Shown here piece by piece: positions 11,310 to 21,157 of a stretch of 64,000 nt of DNA. This DNA is from Strongyloides papillosus. Its lineage: Eukaryota > Nematoda > Chromadorea > Rhabditida > Strongyloididae. The position numbers and the translations under genes were made by a program. The stretch is taken from contig SRSI01000010.1 of assembly GCA_005656395.1 (NCBI GenBank), forward strand, positions 1,612,001 through 1,676,000, written 5' to 3'. Every line of letters begins with the position of its first letter. The stretch's first letter is position 1. The notes below the pieces were generated by a model, which saw only the letters and a list, made by a program, of their open reading frames with translations, was not told where the DNA came from and did no database searches.

Positions 11310-11919
11310 TCAATTATGAAAATGATGTCTATAAGGATGATCATGTCTAAATTCAGGGGGAACATAGTAATCAGTTCCATACCCTTGATATCCTGAATGT
11401 CCGTAATCGTATTCATATCCCCAGGTATCACAAAAACTAAATCCTTCAAATCGAACTTTTTCAATACTTACATGACCTTTTATTCCAATAGCTTGAACAG
11501 TTCGATAGTCTACCATATGTTTATATGAACCAACAGGATATCCATTGACATCTATTGTATAATGAGTTTCATGCACCATTATTATAATTGTAAAACGATC
11601 GTGATTATGAAGTGGATTAGTATGTCTTACTTCTATTCCCCATGAACCATTAATACAATTATTCAAAACAAGCTTATGTTCTTTATGTGGCCCATGATGA
11701 AATCTGAAGTTGATATGTAAAACAGCATGTGGTCCTGATAGAAGTTCAATAGCAAAATCTTCAGCATGATCATGATGCTCAGCAACATGACCTTCAACAA
11801 TAATTCTTGCCCCAGGACGTAATTCCTCGTAAATTGTTTGAACAAATGGTACAACCTAAAATGCATTAAAAGCTTTTTTTAATATTAATAAAACTTACAG
11901 GATTATGAATAGTATGCAT
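11310..11919 (-). CDS. Galectin (single carbohydrate-recognition domain)
   Basis: Beta-galactoside-binding lectin of 188 aa. Exon 1 (11899-11919) encodes MHTIHNP and joins exon 2 (11310-11855) across a 43-nt intron. Exon 2 continues VVPFVQTIYEELRPGARIIVEG, the usual start of a galectin domain. All canonical sugar-contact positions are visible: H-x-N-x-R (HINFR), V-x-N (VLN) and W-x-x-E-x-R (WGIEVR). The strands after it (FTIIIMVHETHYTIDVNGYPVGSYKH and IKGHVSIEKVRF) are also typical. After the domain comes an unusual tail of about 35 residues rich in Tyr, Gly, His and Asp. GATTTTAG lies directly against the ATG, so trans-splicing would leave essentially no 5' UTR. The gene lies 350 bp downstream of the beta-galactosidase gene on the same strand. 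Confidence 0.9.
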
Positions 11920-12269
11920 CTAAAATCTAAAATCAAAAATTTCTTCAAAAAATAAAAAGTTAAATATCGTTAAGTAACAATGATTTAAATATTTATATCT
12001 AACTGACACTCCTTTAATAGTTTTTACATAAACTACGATGCAATTAGATCATTTCCTTTTAATGTCAATAGTTTTTTTTAATATTATTTCATCATCATTT
12101 GATTAAATAATGATAATTTTAAACATTCTTTATTTGTAAAGGCATTTTATTACTCATAGATAAAAATTAAAATAATCATAGTTAATGTTGTGTACTTTTA
12201 AAATTTGTTGACATTGGAATTAACTATTTTTTAATTCGATTTAAGTATAATAGTTATTTTTGATAATAT
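11920..12269 (-). other. Spacer between beta-galactosidase and galectin genes
   Basis: 350 bp with no coding content between the beta-galactosidase stop and the galectin ATG, both on the minus strand. AATAAA (minus strand) overlaps the beta-galactosidase stop, and a trans-splice-type acceptor abuts the galectin ATG. The distance is compatible with either two independent genes or a loosely spaced operon. Confidence 0.4.
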
Positions 12270-14138
12270 TTATTCTTTTTCCCAATTCCAAATACTGTCT
12301 TTGATAAAATGAACAAAGCATCCATTAGATGAATTGCATGACACATTTCCCTCTAGTTCAAATATAATTATTCTATTACTTCCTTTTTTTAAAAATGATG
12401 CTGGAACATATAAGCTTTGTTGAGGTCCCATTACATTCCAATATCTTCCAATATTATATCCATTTATTACAACAACACCTTTTGTAAAACCAGGTAAAGA
12501 AATATACGTATCATGAACATCAGATATATCTAATGTTCCTAGTAAAATTGTTGGCCCAGTTACTTTGTCATTTTTAATAAAACGCATTTTTCCTTTTCTA
12601 AAAAAATGGTTATCAATTATTTCAGTAGTCATATAGCACGATTGCCAATGATTACTAGTTTTATTATCAAAATATGCTCTATTATTTATAATTCCTTTAA
12701 TATCATGGATTGTTTCATAATTTTGTCTACCCATATTTTCAGTTACAATTTGAATGGTGAAATCACCTGTATAATTAACTTTTAATGTACTTGATGTGGA
12801 ATTAATTTTTCCAACATAATCATTATTTATGATTATATACCCGGCATCTTTAATTCCTGGAATTGATATATTTCTTAAATATTTATTGTCAGTGTTAACT
12901 CTGTAAATTAGAAAACCATATGGGGAATTAAACTCTTCAAATGTTAGTGGAGCCCATCTTGGTACACAATTCTCAGCCATTAAATTTACAGAATATTTTA
13001 TCGGATCAACTCTTATTTTCCCATAACTCATTCTCGTAATATTTTTAACCTCAAATCTTGGTTTCCATTTCCAGTTATCTAATTGTGAAATCCAATCTTG
13101 AATCGAATTATAAGTATTTCCTATATCTCCATCTTCGTGAATGGGTGCATTATAATCATATGATGTTGTAACTAGTGTTCCATCATTAACTTTTCCATTC
13201 CAATATTCAAAAGATGTACCTCCAGCCATCATATAAATACTAAAACTCGCATTAAAATTCCACATCCATGTCATTGTATTTATAATTGATTTGGTATCTG
13301 GGAAATTCCATTTTCGTTGACCCCATCCAGTAAACCATCCTGAGTAAAACTCAGAATTTACTAAGGGACCCCCTTTAGAATATTTTTTTTGAAGATCAAA
13401 ATAATCCATAACTTTTGATTCATTACTTACAACACCAAAATCTACTGTTGGAAAGACTCCTTCTATACTTCCACATTTTAACATCTCATCTGAAGCACCA
13501 TCAGTTGTATATAAAACTACATCATTACCCAGTATTTTCCATGTTTCATCTCTTAAAAATTCTAAATACTTTTTATCACATGCATCATAACTTCCATATT
13601 CATTTTCAATTTGAATCATTAGTATATTACCTCCATTTTTATATAACTGAGGCTTAATTTTATTCATTAAAATATTCCACCACTTTTTGACTTCGTTTAA
13701 GTAATTTTTATCGCTACTTCTTAAACTTATCGATACATTCTTTGTTAACCACCATGGAAGGCCTCCATTTTCCCACTCTGCACAAATATATGGTCCAGGT
13801 CTCAACAGAACAAATAGACCTTCTTCTTGTGCCATTTGTAAAAATCTAACTACATCATATTTTTCAGTAAAATTGTATTGCCATTTTTTTGTTTCATGAT
13901 AATTCCATGGAATGTAAACTTGAATTGCATTCAATCCACCACTTCGAATCTTCTTTAAACGATCCCTCCAGTAAATCAAAGGAATTCGGAAATAATGTAT
14001 TTCTCCAGATATATATCTAAAAGGTTTATCATCTAACATAAATTCATGCCGTGTGTAATCAATAGAAAATTTCCTTTCATTACTTGCTAATCCACAAACT
14101 AGTTTAAATAGAAAAAATATAAATATTCTCAAATGCAT
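12270..14138 (-). CDS. bgal-1: Beta-galactosidase, glycoside hydrolase family 35 (GLB1-like)
   Basis: Exo-acting beta-galactosidase of the lysosomal/secreted GLB1 family, about 622 aa in a single exon. A signal peptide (MHLRIFIFFLFKLVCGLAS) precedes the catalytic TIM barrel, which opens with FMLDDKPFRYISGEIHYFRIP. LLRPGPYICAEWENGGLPWWL is the family signature. IQIENEYGSY carries the likely acid/base glutamate and VNSEFYSGW the likely nucleophile, both by analogy with human GLB1. The C-terminal half holds the jelly-roll domains typical of GH35, including GVVVINGYNIGRYWNVMGPQQSLYVP. Several N-x-S/T sites fit a secreted glycoprotein. The start is the ATG one base after TTATTTAG; five codons upstream in frame lack an ATG. 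Confidence 0.95.
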   Translation of the reverse strand: MHLRIFIFFLFKLVCGLASNERKFSIDYTRHEFMLDDKPFRYISGEIHYFRIPLIYWRDRLKKIRSGGLNAIQVYIPWNYHETKKWQYNFTEKYDVVRFLQMAQEEGLFVLLRPGPYICAEWENGGLPWWLTKNVSISLRSSDKNYLNEVKKWWNILMNKIKPQLYKNGGNILMIQIENEYGSYDACDKKYLEFLRDETWKILGNDVVLYTTDGASDEMLKCGSIEGVFPTVDFGVVSNESKVMDYFDLQKKYSKGGPLVNSEFYSGWFTGWGQRKWNFPDTKSIINTMTWMWNFNASFSIYMMAGGTSFEYWNGKVNDGTLVTTSYDYNAPIHEDGDIGNTYNSIQDWISQLDNWKWKPRFEVKNITRMSYGKIRVDPIKYSVNLMAENCVPRWAPLTFEEFNSPYGFLIYRVNTDNKYLRNISIPGIKDAGYIIINNDYVGKINSTSSTLKVNYTGDFTIQIVTENMGRQNYETIHDIKGIINNRAYFDNKTSNHWQSCYMTTEIIDNHFFRKGKMRFIKNDKVTGPTILLGTLDISDVHDTYISLPGFTKGVVVINGYNIGRYWNVMGPQQSLYVPASFLKKGSNRIIIFELEGNVSCNSSNGCFVHFIKDSIWNWEKE

Positions 14139-14855
14139 TCTAAATAATAACAAATTATATAACTATTCAAAGTAAATATTAATAAGAAAATTTTTAATTA
14201 AAACTCAATAACTCGACTTTCTTTATTGCAATAAATATCCTACCTACTTTTGAATATTGCTAATACCTTTTTTAGCTATTAATAAATGAATTATACAGTA
14301 TTTGAAAATAACAATTATTATCTTACATTACTTTATATTATTGTTTAAAAAAAATATTATGTAAAATGATTAATATTAATTATATACTAATTAATCCACT
14401 AACAGCTTTGTTAAATTTAAAAAACCTATGTAACTGATAATATTTCTAAAATAAATTGATTAAATGATAAATATAATTTAATTTATATAGATGTCAGTTT
14501 AAACTACTTTACATATATATTGAATGTTAATTGAAATCTTATAATGAATAAGCTTTCAGTGTTCAATCAAAATGATTAGATAAAAGTAAAAAAAAGTAAT
14601 AATGATAAATTTATTTTGATAAAAAGAACTCAACAAGTTCGTTTATAAAATATGATCAAATAGATTTAATCTTTTTATTATTATTTCTAAAGTGAAAATA
14701 TAGATGAAAGTGAAAAATATTAACAGTAAATGATTATTCAAAAATATATACTGATAAAAAGTAATTACACCTTAAAAGTTGTTTTAATTATTTTTTATTT
14801 TAGAAAAATTTATTTAATACTTTTAAAAAATATATACACAACACTATTTTGTTTA
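14139..14855. other. Intergenic AT-rich sequence
   Basis: No gene or recognisable element. It probably includes the upstream region of the minus-strand beta-galactosidase gene and ends at the left arm of the fold-back element. Confidence 0.4.
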
Positions 14856-16127
14856 GTGTTATTTCCTCGGTCACATACTTAAACACCTGTCGTAGCAACG
14901 TTTTTCTAAATTAATAAAAAACTTATTTTTTAGCCAATAAAAGTTTATAAAACCCTTACTAGTGCAATATTCATACTGTTTAGAAGTAGATTATTGAAAA
15001 AAAATTTAAATTTCCAAAAATAGAGATTTATTTTCGAAACTTTATATCTTAAAATTAACTTCGATACCTTACACGAAATTTATATATTCTGGTACCCTTG
15101 ATCCCCTCTACAAGAATATCCCACGTCATATCGAAGTTACTAAACGTTTTTGAGATAATTAAATTTAATGTTAATTACCTATGATTTTTCAATATTTTTG
15201 ATCTTAAAAACCATTTTTTGGATTAGCTAGAACTCAAAAGTTGTTTTAATATATATTATAAACCATGTTAAATGTCTAATAAGTAGCAAGTATAAAAAAT
15301 TACTTAAATAATTAATTTATAGTAAAGAAATTTTTTTATAATTTTTAAGAAAGTTGAACATTTACTTTTAAAAAAATGGTAGTTACTTTTGTTTTAGCAT
15401 TGGAGAATTTTTTAATATGCTAAAAAGTTGTTTTCTACATTGAAAATATAAGTATTAATACATGTGTCTAATGTAAAGTAGTGCACATTTTATATGTGTT
15501 CAAATCGTAGTATGAAATTCCTTTTTTGTAAAGGAATAATAAAAATATATATAGTTAAAGCTTGATCAGATTGTAATATACGAATATCAGCTTAAACGGT
15601 TTTATAATTAAAAGTTTTAATAAATTTTCCCCTAAAGATTATTATTTTAAATATTTTGGCTAAAATAACTATTTATAGATAGTATTTTGCAGTAATTTTA
15701 TTATTTCAAGTATAATATAAAATGTAATCCATGTTAGAACAATTTTTTAGTTCTAGTAATCTAAAAAATTGTTTCTTAAGCTCAAAAATATTGAAAAATC
15801 ATGGGTAGTTAACATTAAATTTTATTATCTCAAAAACGTTCAGTAACTTCGATATGACGTGGGTATATTATTGTGGAGGGGATCAAGGGCGTTAAGAATA
15901 TTTAGGTTTCATATACGGTATCAAAGTTAAATTTTAAGATATAAAGTTTCGAAAAAAATCTCTATTTTTGGAAATTTAAAATTTTTTAATAGCCTGTTTC
16001 TACACAATATGAACATTGCACTGTAAGGGTTTCATAAAATTTTTTTTGATTCAAATAGATTTTCTTTTAATTTAGAAAAACGTCGCTACGGCAGGGGTCA
16101 AAGTATGTGACCGAGGAAACAACACAG
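14856..16127. mobile_element. Fold-back / MITE-like element with about 400-bp inverted arms
   Basis: The left arm (about 14856-15255) is matched in reverse complement by the right arm (about 15731-16127). Conserved stretches include TTTCCTCGGTCACATACTT at the outer ends, a GTCGTAGCAACGTTTTTCTAAATT block, GATCCCCTC, CACGTCATATCGAAGTTACT and TGATTTTTCAATATTTTTGA. Arms differ by scattered substitutions and small indels, so the element is not brand new. About 475 bp of AT-rich sequence lies between the arms and shows no transposase-like ORF. A clear target-site duplication was not found by eye, so the outermost limits are uncertain by several bases. A non-autonomous DNA transposon is the natural reading. 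Confidence 0.75.
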
Positions 16128-17495
16128 TATGAAATGTACATGTTTACATAGAAGTTAAACTTTTTTTAATTTCAATAGATAAACATTATATAAATTTCCA
16201 TTGTGATAGCACTATTCAGCATATAAAATCATTATTATCATTTTCTGGACTTGGTGAAAGCCTAGTAAGATAATAATCATTTGAGATATATCTTATTTCT
16301 AAATTTGATGCTTACAAATATCTGTTGTCAGTCAACGATCATTGAAAGTTTTTATCTTTATAATTTCAAAAGATTACTATTTTCAGGACTTATTTTAATT
16401 GTACAGCTTTATATTTTAACAAATATAAATTCTGATAATAAATTTTATTGTTTCACTTATTAAAAAGAAAAATAACTGTTAAACATATTTTATAACCCAT
16501 ACATATACAAAATTTCCTTTTTATTTCAACCAAAATAAAACTTTAAAAATTCAATAAAGTAAATAAATAGACATAAGCATTATAGTTTAATTATGGTGAT
16601 TAATAAAACAAATAATTTTTTTAGCTAAAATTTTAATAAACGATTTAAATTCTTGATTTATTGCATTTATAAGTTCTTTTTTATTTATTAATGTAAAAAA
16701 GATTTTTAACTATTTATATATGGTTTACTAAAAAACAATTATTCTAAAATTGTTAAACTTTGAAAAAGAAATGTTTATAAAATATTAATTAGAATGATTT
16801 TATTTCAATAGAAATGTTATTCAAATACATTTGCCAACTTTGAATAATTACATTTATTATTATTTTTTATGAATAAAATTTGTCTTATCTTTTTACCAAT
16901 ACGAAGTAGACAACAATACATATAGTTGAACAATTTTCGTACAAATATTAAAGTTAGTATTTTGAACACCTTAATGTTAAAAAGTCACAATTTATCAATT
17001 CCACTTTTATACAGCCATTCAATAGTTCTAAATAACATATTAAAGAAAAAAATGATTGTGACTTCTAAGAATAAAAAACACTTATTTGTATTTCAAACTA
17101 CCAAACTATTTACAAAAAGAATCATTGGAGAATAAGTAAGACTTGATAAGTGATTTTTAGTGGAGAACATACTAAAATAGTCAATCATCTATGGTAATAT
17201 TTGTATGTATCGTTGTCATTCAATTATCATTAGTCAGTTCTCATTACCAAAATAATTGCTTATAAATTTCGTCGCAGGATAAGTCTTAGATAACGTTGTT
17301 TTTTGCCAACATAATTATGATTGTTTTTTGTTAAAGTGGTTACATTCATTTTATTTTTATTAGCATATATTAAATGTGTTTTTCAATTCATTAATTTATA
17401 CATAATGACTTATTTATATTTGTGATTTTTTTATTGACGTCGGTCAAAGTAACATTCGTTCATTCAATAATTATTTTTAACACAACCATTGTAGC
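16128..17495. other. Intergenic AT-rich sequence upstream of ETFA
   Basis: No supported gene; two short open frames (16281-16463 and 16926-17135) have AT-driven composition and no recognisable motif. ATTGTAG sits just before the ETFA ATG at 17496 and could serve as a trans-splice acceptor. Confidence 0.4.
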
Positions 17496-18502
17496 ATGAT
17501 TTTTCCACGTACTCTATTCAAAAATGTTTTTACTTCTGGATATCGTTATAACTCTACGTTGGTCGTAGCTGAACATAGTGGAGATGCTCTTTCAAAAATC
17601 ACACTTAACGCCATTTCTGCTGCAAACAAATTAGGATCTGATATTTCTGTATTAGTCACTGGATCAAATGTTAAGAAAATTGCAGAAGAAACTTCCAAAG
17701 TTAATGGTGTTAAAAAAGTTATCGTTGCTGATGATCCCAAATTAAAAGATCAATTGCCAGAGTACGTTGCGGATGTTATTGTTGCAGCTCACAAACAGAA
17801 TAGTTATGGATCAATTATTGCTGGGGCTTCTTCCTTCTCCAGAGGAATTATACCAAGAGTAGGAGGTATTTTAGATGTTTCTCCGATATCAGAAATCACT
17901 GAGATTCATTCTAATGATACATTTACCAGACCAATGTACTGCTGGTAACGCAATGGCTAAAATTAAAAGTAAAGCACCCGTTAAATTAATTACTGTTCGT
18001 GGGGCTGCATTTGAAGCTGCACCAAATACTGGTGGATCAGGGTCTATTGAGGATGCCCCTAAAGTTGAAATTAAAGAACATGGTGCAACTTTTGTTTCCA
18101 AAGAAATAGTTAAATCTGATCGTCCTGAATTGACATCAGCTAAGATAGTTGTTTCTGGTGGTCGTGGTTTCAAGTCAAAAGAGAATTTCGAACTCGTCTA
18201 CAAGTTTGCTGATGCTCTTAATGCCGGTGTTGGTGCATCTAGAGCTGCTGTTGATGCTGGTTTTTGTCCAAATGATCTTCAGGTTGGACAAACAGGTAAA
18301 ATAGTGAATCCATCTCTTTATATCTGTTGTGGTATAAGTGGGGCTATTCAACACGTTGCTGGTATGAAAGACTCAAAAGTAATTGTTGCTATCAACACTG
18401 ACAAAGAAGCTCCTATTTTCCAAATTGCAGACTATGGGACTCGTTGCTGATATTTTCAAAGCAATTCCAGAATTTATAGATGAAGTAAAAAATACAAAAT
18501 GA
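17496..18502 (+). CDS. ETFA: Electron transfer flavoprotein subunit alpha, with two apparent +1 frameshifts
   Basis: Mitochondrial matrix FAD protein that passes electrons from acyl-CoA dehydrogenases to ETF-QO. The product reads through almost the full family length: a mitochondrial-type presequence ([20 protein letters not shown]), domain I, then the FAD-binding domain with [31 protein letters not shown] and [15 protein letters not shown]. The frame breaks twice. At about 17940 a surplus T interrupts the conserved MYAGNA segment, leading to a stop two codons later. At about 18436-18438 a surplus base in GGGA interrupts DYGLVADIF, leading to a stop four codons later. Skipping one base at each site restores a complete ETFA ending at 18502. 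Protein conservation on both sides is excellent, so sequence error, recent inactivation or +1 frameshifting must be distinguished. Confidence 0.88.
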
Positions 18503-19714
18503 ATGTGTTTATTTGAGTTATCTAGTATCAATCATAACTTTTATTGAACAATATTGAGAAATAAACGTATTAACTTATGATTTTGAATGTAGTTTCGTTT
18601 ATAAGTTTGAAGAAATGTCTATTTCTTAAATGTTACCTATATTTTATCATTCTATTCTGATTGTGACTTTTTATCGACTTTTGCATTTCTTATGTGTAAC
18701 AATTATCGTGAATGAGAATTTACTATAGATATAAATATATTTTAAGCAAAATATAATGGAAAAAATTGATTCTATTATTTATATACTCCAATGGTATTTA
18801 ATTAATATAATTACATCATAAAAAAATTATATTAAATGCTGGTAGACATTATTGTGTTTATTATTTTGATTTTGTACATAACAAGTCGAACTCCGTAGGA
18901 AAATAATTGTTTTTTCTTCCGAATTGTAACTATTTCTAGGATTAAGTTAAATTCTTCGTTGTTTGGTTAGTATATTTATTTTTTGATTTTATAAACATTC
19001 AACTTCCAAAGTTTTGTAAATTAAATTTCACCACACAAATTTAAGTATTAAATATGGAGAAATAGTTCTTTTAATTTGTGATTGTAAAAAATTATTTCTT
19101 TTTAAAATAATGCTCCTGCAATGTTAAACTATATTTTTAATAGTAGATGAATTATATAATAGAAATAGATAGATAAATTATTATGTCGTGAATTATATTA
19201 CCGGCTAAATTTTAGGGAAAAATACATGCTAGCCCAAATCAGGCTAGTATGAATTTTATTGCACTATTTAACAGCTTAATTCATTCTTAATTATTTAAAT
19301 TACTGTAAACACCACTATGGTTTATTGGATATTCTTTTTCAAGAAAATAAACATTTTTAAAGCATTTATCAAGTGTCTGACCTTCTTTTTAAAATTTGAA
19401 CTTGATATTTTAACAATTACATAACATAAATGATTTTGTGGTGCATACATAAGCAAAAAATATTGTTTATTTTTTAAATAATCCTAAAACATAGATACTA
19501 AAAGCATCATTTTCTAACATAAACGATAAACATTTATAGCAGATGCCAAAGGATATTCAGCTTCATCTTTAAACATAGATTTATTAGGATAATATCCTCT
19601 CATTTGAATATCTCTATCTCAGGACTTCCCTATAAATTTGTTCTTAAGATTCAAAAAGCATTGGAGGAGAGATTAGCCCCATTTAAATCTCAACAAAACA
19701 CAAACAACACGAAG
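18503..19714. other. Intergenic region with a small palindrome
   Basis: Largely featureless AT-rich DNA. A short imperfect palindrome, 19225-19251 (arms CATGCTAGCC and GGCTAGTATG around CAAAT), resembles the larger palindrome at 20482-20570. Coding sequence of the next gene may begin before 19715, because the frame is open from 19604 and a TCTCAG acceptor ends at 19622, but no upstream exon was identified. Confidence 0.45.
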
Positions 19715-20143
19715 ATGGATGTGACATGTAGCCAGGTGTACAGACAACATCATCCTGTAACCAGAACAGAAGGACAAATATACCAAACTGTTGAGCCAAG
19801 TACCTCTGAAGAGAGTCACCTCCTAAAGAGCTACAACTCCACAAACGACAAGAGTGAGATCAAAAAGAGGAAAATCCTTTCATGGGTCAAGAAGAAGATC
19901 TTTAGTAACCACAACCAAATACATTTCAGGAGAAATGAGTATGCTTTCCTCAATTGTTGGTACCAACAGGATAAATTTCCGTCACCTGCACAATGTGAAG
20001 AGTATGCTGAGTATTTGAATGTCTTCTCCAAGAGGAACCATAAAACTAGGATTACGGGAGCCTTTGTCAAGAACTGGTTCGAGAAGAAACATGATCAAGA
20101 CCATTCAAATACCTTATATCTTAAAATAAATAAGACTTATTAG
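19715..20143 (+). CDS. Homeodomain-like protein (atypical), possibly 5'-incomplete
   Basis: Predicted 142 aa from the first ATG; the frame is open upstream to 19604, and the segment LPYKFVLKIQKALEERLAPF looks genuinely coding, so an upstream exon joined at the acceptor ending at 19622 is likely. The C-terminal part resembles a homeodomain: FLNCWYQQDKFPSPAQCEEYAEYL fits helices 1 and 2, and GAFVKNWFEKKH fits recognition helix 3 with the W-F core of the usual NWF motif. Extra residues (NVFSKRNHKTRIT) sit between helices 2 and 3, as in divergent TALE or HNF-like classes. A basic stretch (KKRKILSWVKKKIF) precedes the domain and could be a nuclear signal. Codon use is richer in C/G endings than in most of the window. 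Assignment to a named homeobox class is not possible. Confidence 0.55.
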   Translation: MDVTCSQVYRQHHPVTRTEGQIYQTVEPSTSEESHLLKSYNSTNDKSEIKKRKILSWVKKKIFSNHNQIHFRRNEYAFLNCWYQQDKFPSPAQCEEYAEYLNVFSKRNHKTRITGAFVKNWFEKKHDQDHSNTLYLKINKTY

Positions 20144-20585
20144 ATTTTATTTTTTCCAAATTGTTTTTTTTATCTATATATTAACGTATTGTATTATTTG
20201 TTGTCAGAGATTTTTATTGTCAAATTGGTGTTATATTTTTTAAATAAAGTCTGTGTATGCTTGAAACGGTGAAGTATTTGTGATTGTCATTTTCTTAGTT
20301 TACACTAGATTAACAACGATATTTTTGTACAACATTAGTGATAAAAACTTTTTTAGTTTACATAAAAAACGATACTTCTGTACAAAGTTTGTGCATATAA
20401 CTTTTCTAGTTTGCATAAAAAGCGCGAACCTTCTTTCACTGTTTACCTTAACGAATGATAGATCATACAATTAATGTGTAAAGCTATACTAGTCCTATTG
20501 GGTTAGTATGTATGTACCTACTTCGAAATATAGGTTAAATTACATACTCGCCCATAAGGTCAGTGTAGCTGTTACCCAATTTAAT
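20144..20585. repeat. Repeat-rich spacer with imperfect 89-bp palindrome (20482-20570)
   Basis: Arms beginning AGCTATACTAGTCCTATTGG and ending CCATAAGGTCAGTGTAGCT pair over about 30 nt each with a few mismatches, flanking a loop of about 28 nt. Earlier in the stretch, a motif TTAGTTTACA...AACGATA...GTACAA appears twice (about 20295 and 20355), and related sequence recurs at about 20770 and 21020, so the decayed tandem array downstream probably extends back into this region. Confidence 0.5.
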
Positions 20586-21157
20586 GATTACAAAAAATGA
20601 ATATCTATATATTTAAAATAAATTATACAAGATATATTAAAAAAATATAGATTTAATAATAAAATCAAAAGAAGTTAAATGATACATCATCAATAGTTGT
20701 AAAGTTACCATAATAAAGGTATAATTTTTCTTCATCACCCTCCGCGAGGTATTATGGTTATCATTTTTTAGTTTATATAAGAATAACAATACTACTTCTA
20801 TAAAACATTTATTTAATAAAAGATTAATGATACAATTAAAGATTACAAAAAATAAATATCTATATATTTAAAATAAATTCTACAAGATATATTAAAAAAA
20901 TAGACCACACAATACAATCAAAAGAAGTTAAGTGGTACCTCATTAACTGTAGTAAAGGTACCATAATAAAGAGATAATTTTTCTTCATCACCCTCCTTGA
21001 GATATTACGGTTACCATTTTTGTAGTTTACATTAAATTAATAACGGCATTTCTATACAACATTTATTTAACGAACAATAAATGATTACAAAAAATAATAC
21101 ATATATATTTACAATAAACTTTACAAGGTATATAAAAAAATACATTATACAATACAA
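20586..21157. repeat. Tandem duplications of the Zwilch gene 3' end
   Basis: Two degenerate copies (starting at 20586 and 20841) of the sequence that begins at 21083 and runs into the 3' end of the Zwilch gene. Each starts GATTACAAAAAATRAATA, continues through a TACAAGATATATTAAAAAAATA segment, and then carries a copy of the terminal coding sequence (minus strand reading like EEKLYLYYGNFTTIDDV in the first copy). Repeat periods are about 255 and 242 bp. The duplicated coding tails stop matching the functional gene within the last exon, so they are non-coding remnants. Confidence 0.75.

Noticed and set aside
15481..15515. tRNA-like B-box (GTGTTCAAATCGT) inside the fold-back element
   Set aside because: No matching A-box, acceptor stem or anticodon arm could be drawn around it.
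16926..17135. Small protein upstream of ETFA
   Set aside because: It starts at a non-ATG codon, has low-complexity AT-driven composition and no recognisable features.
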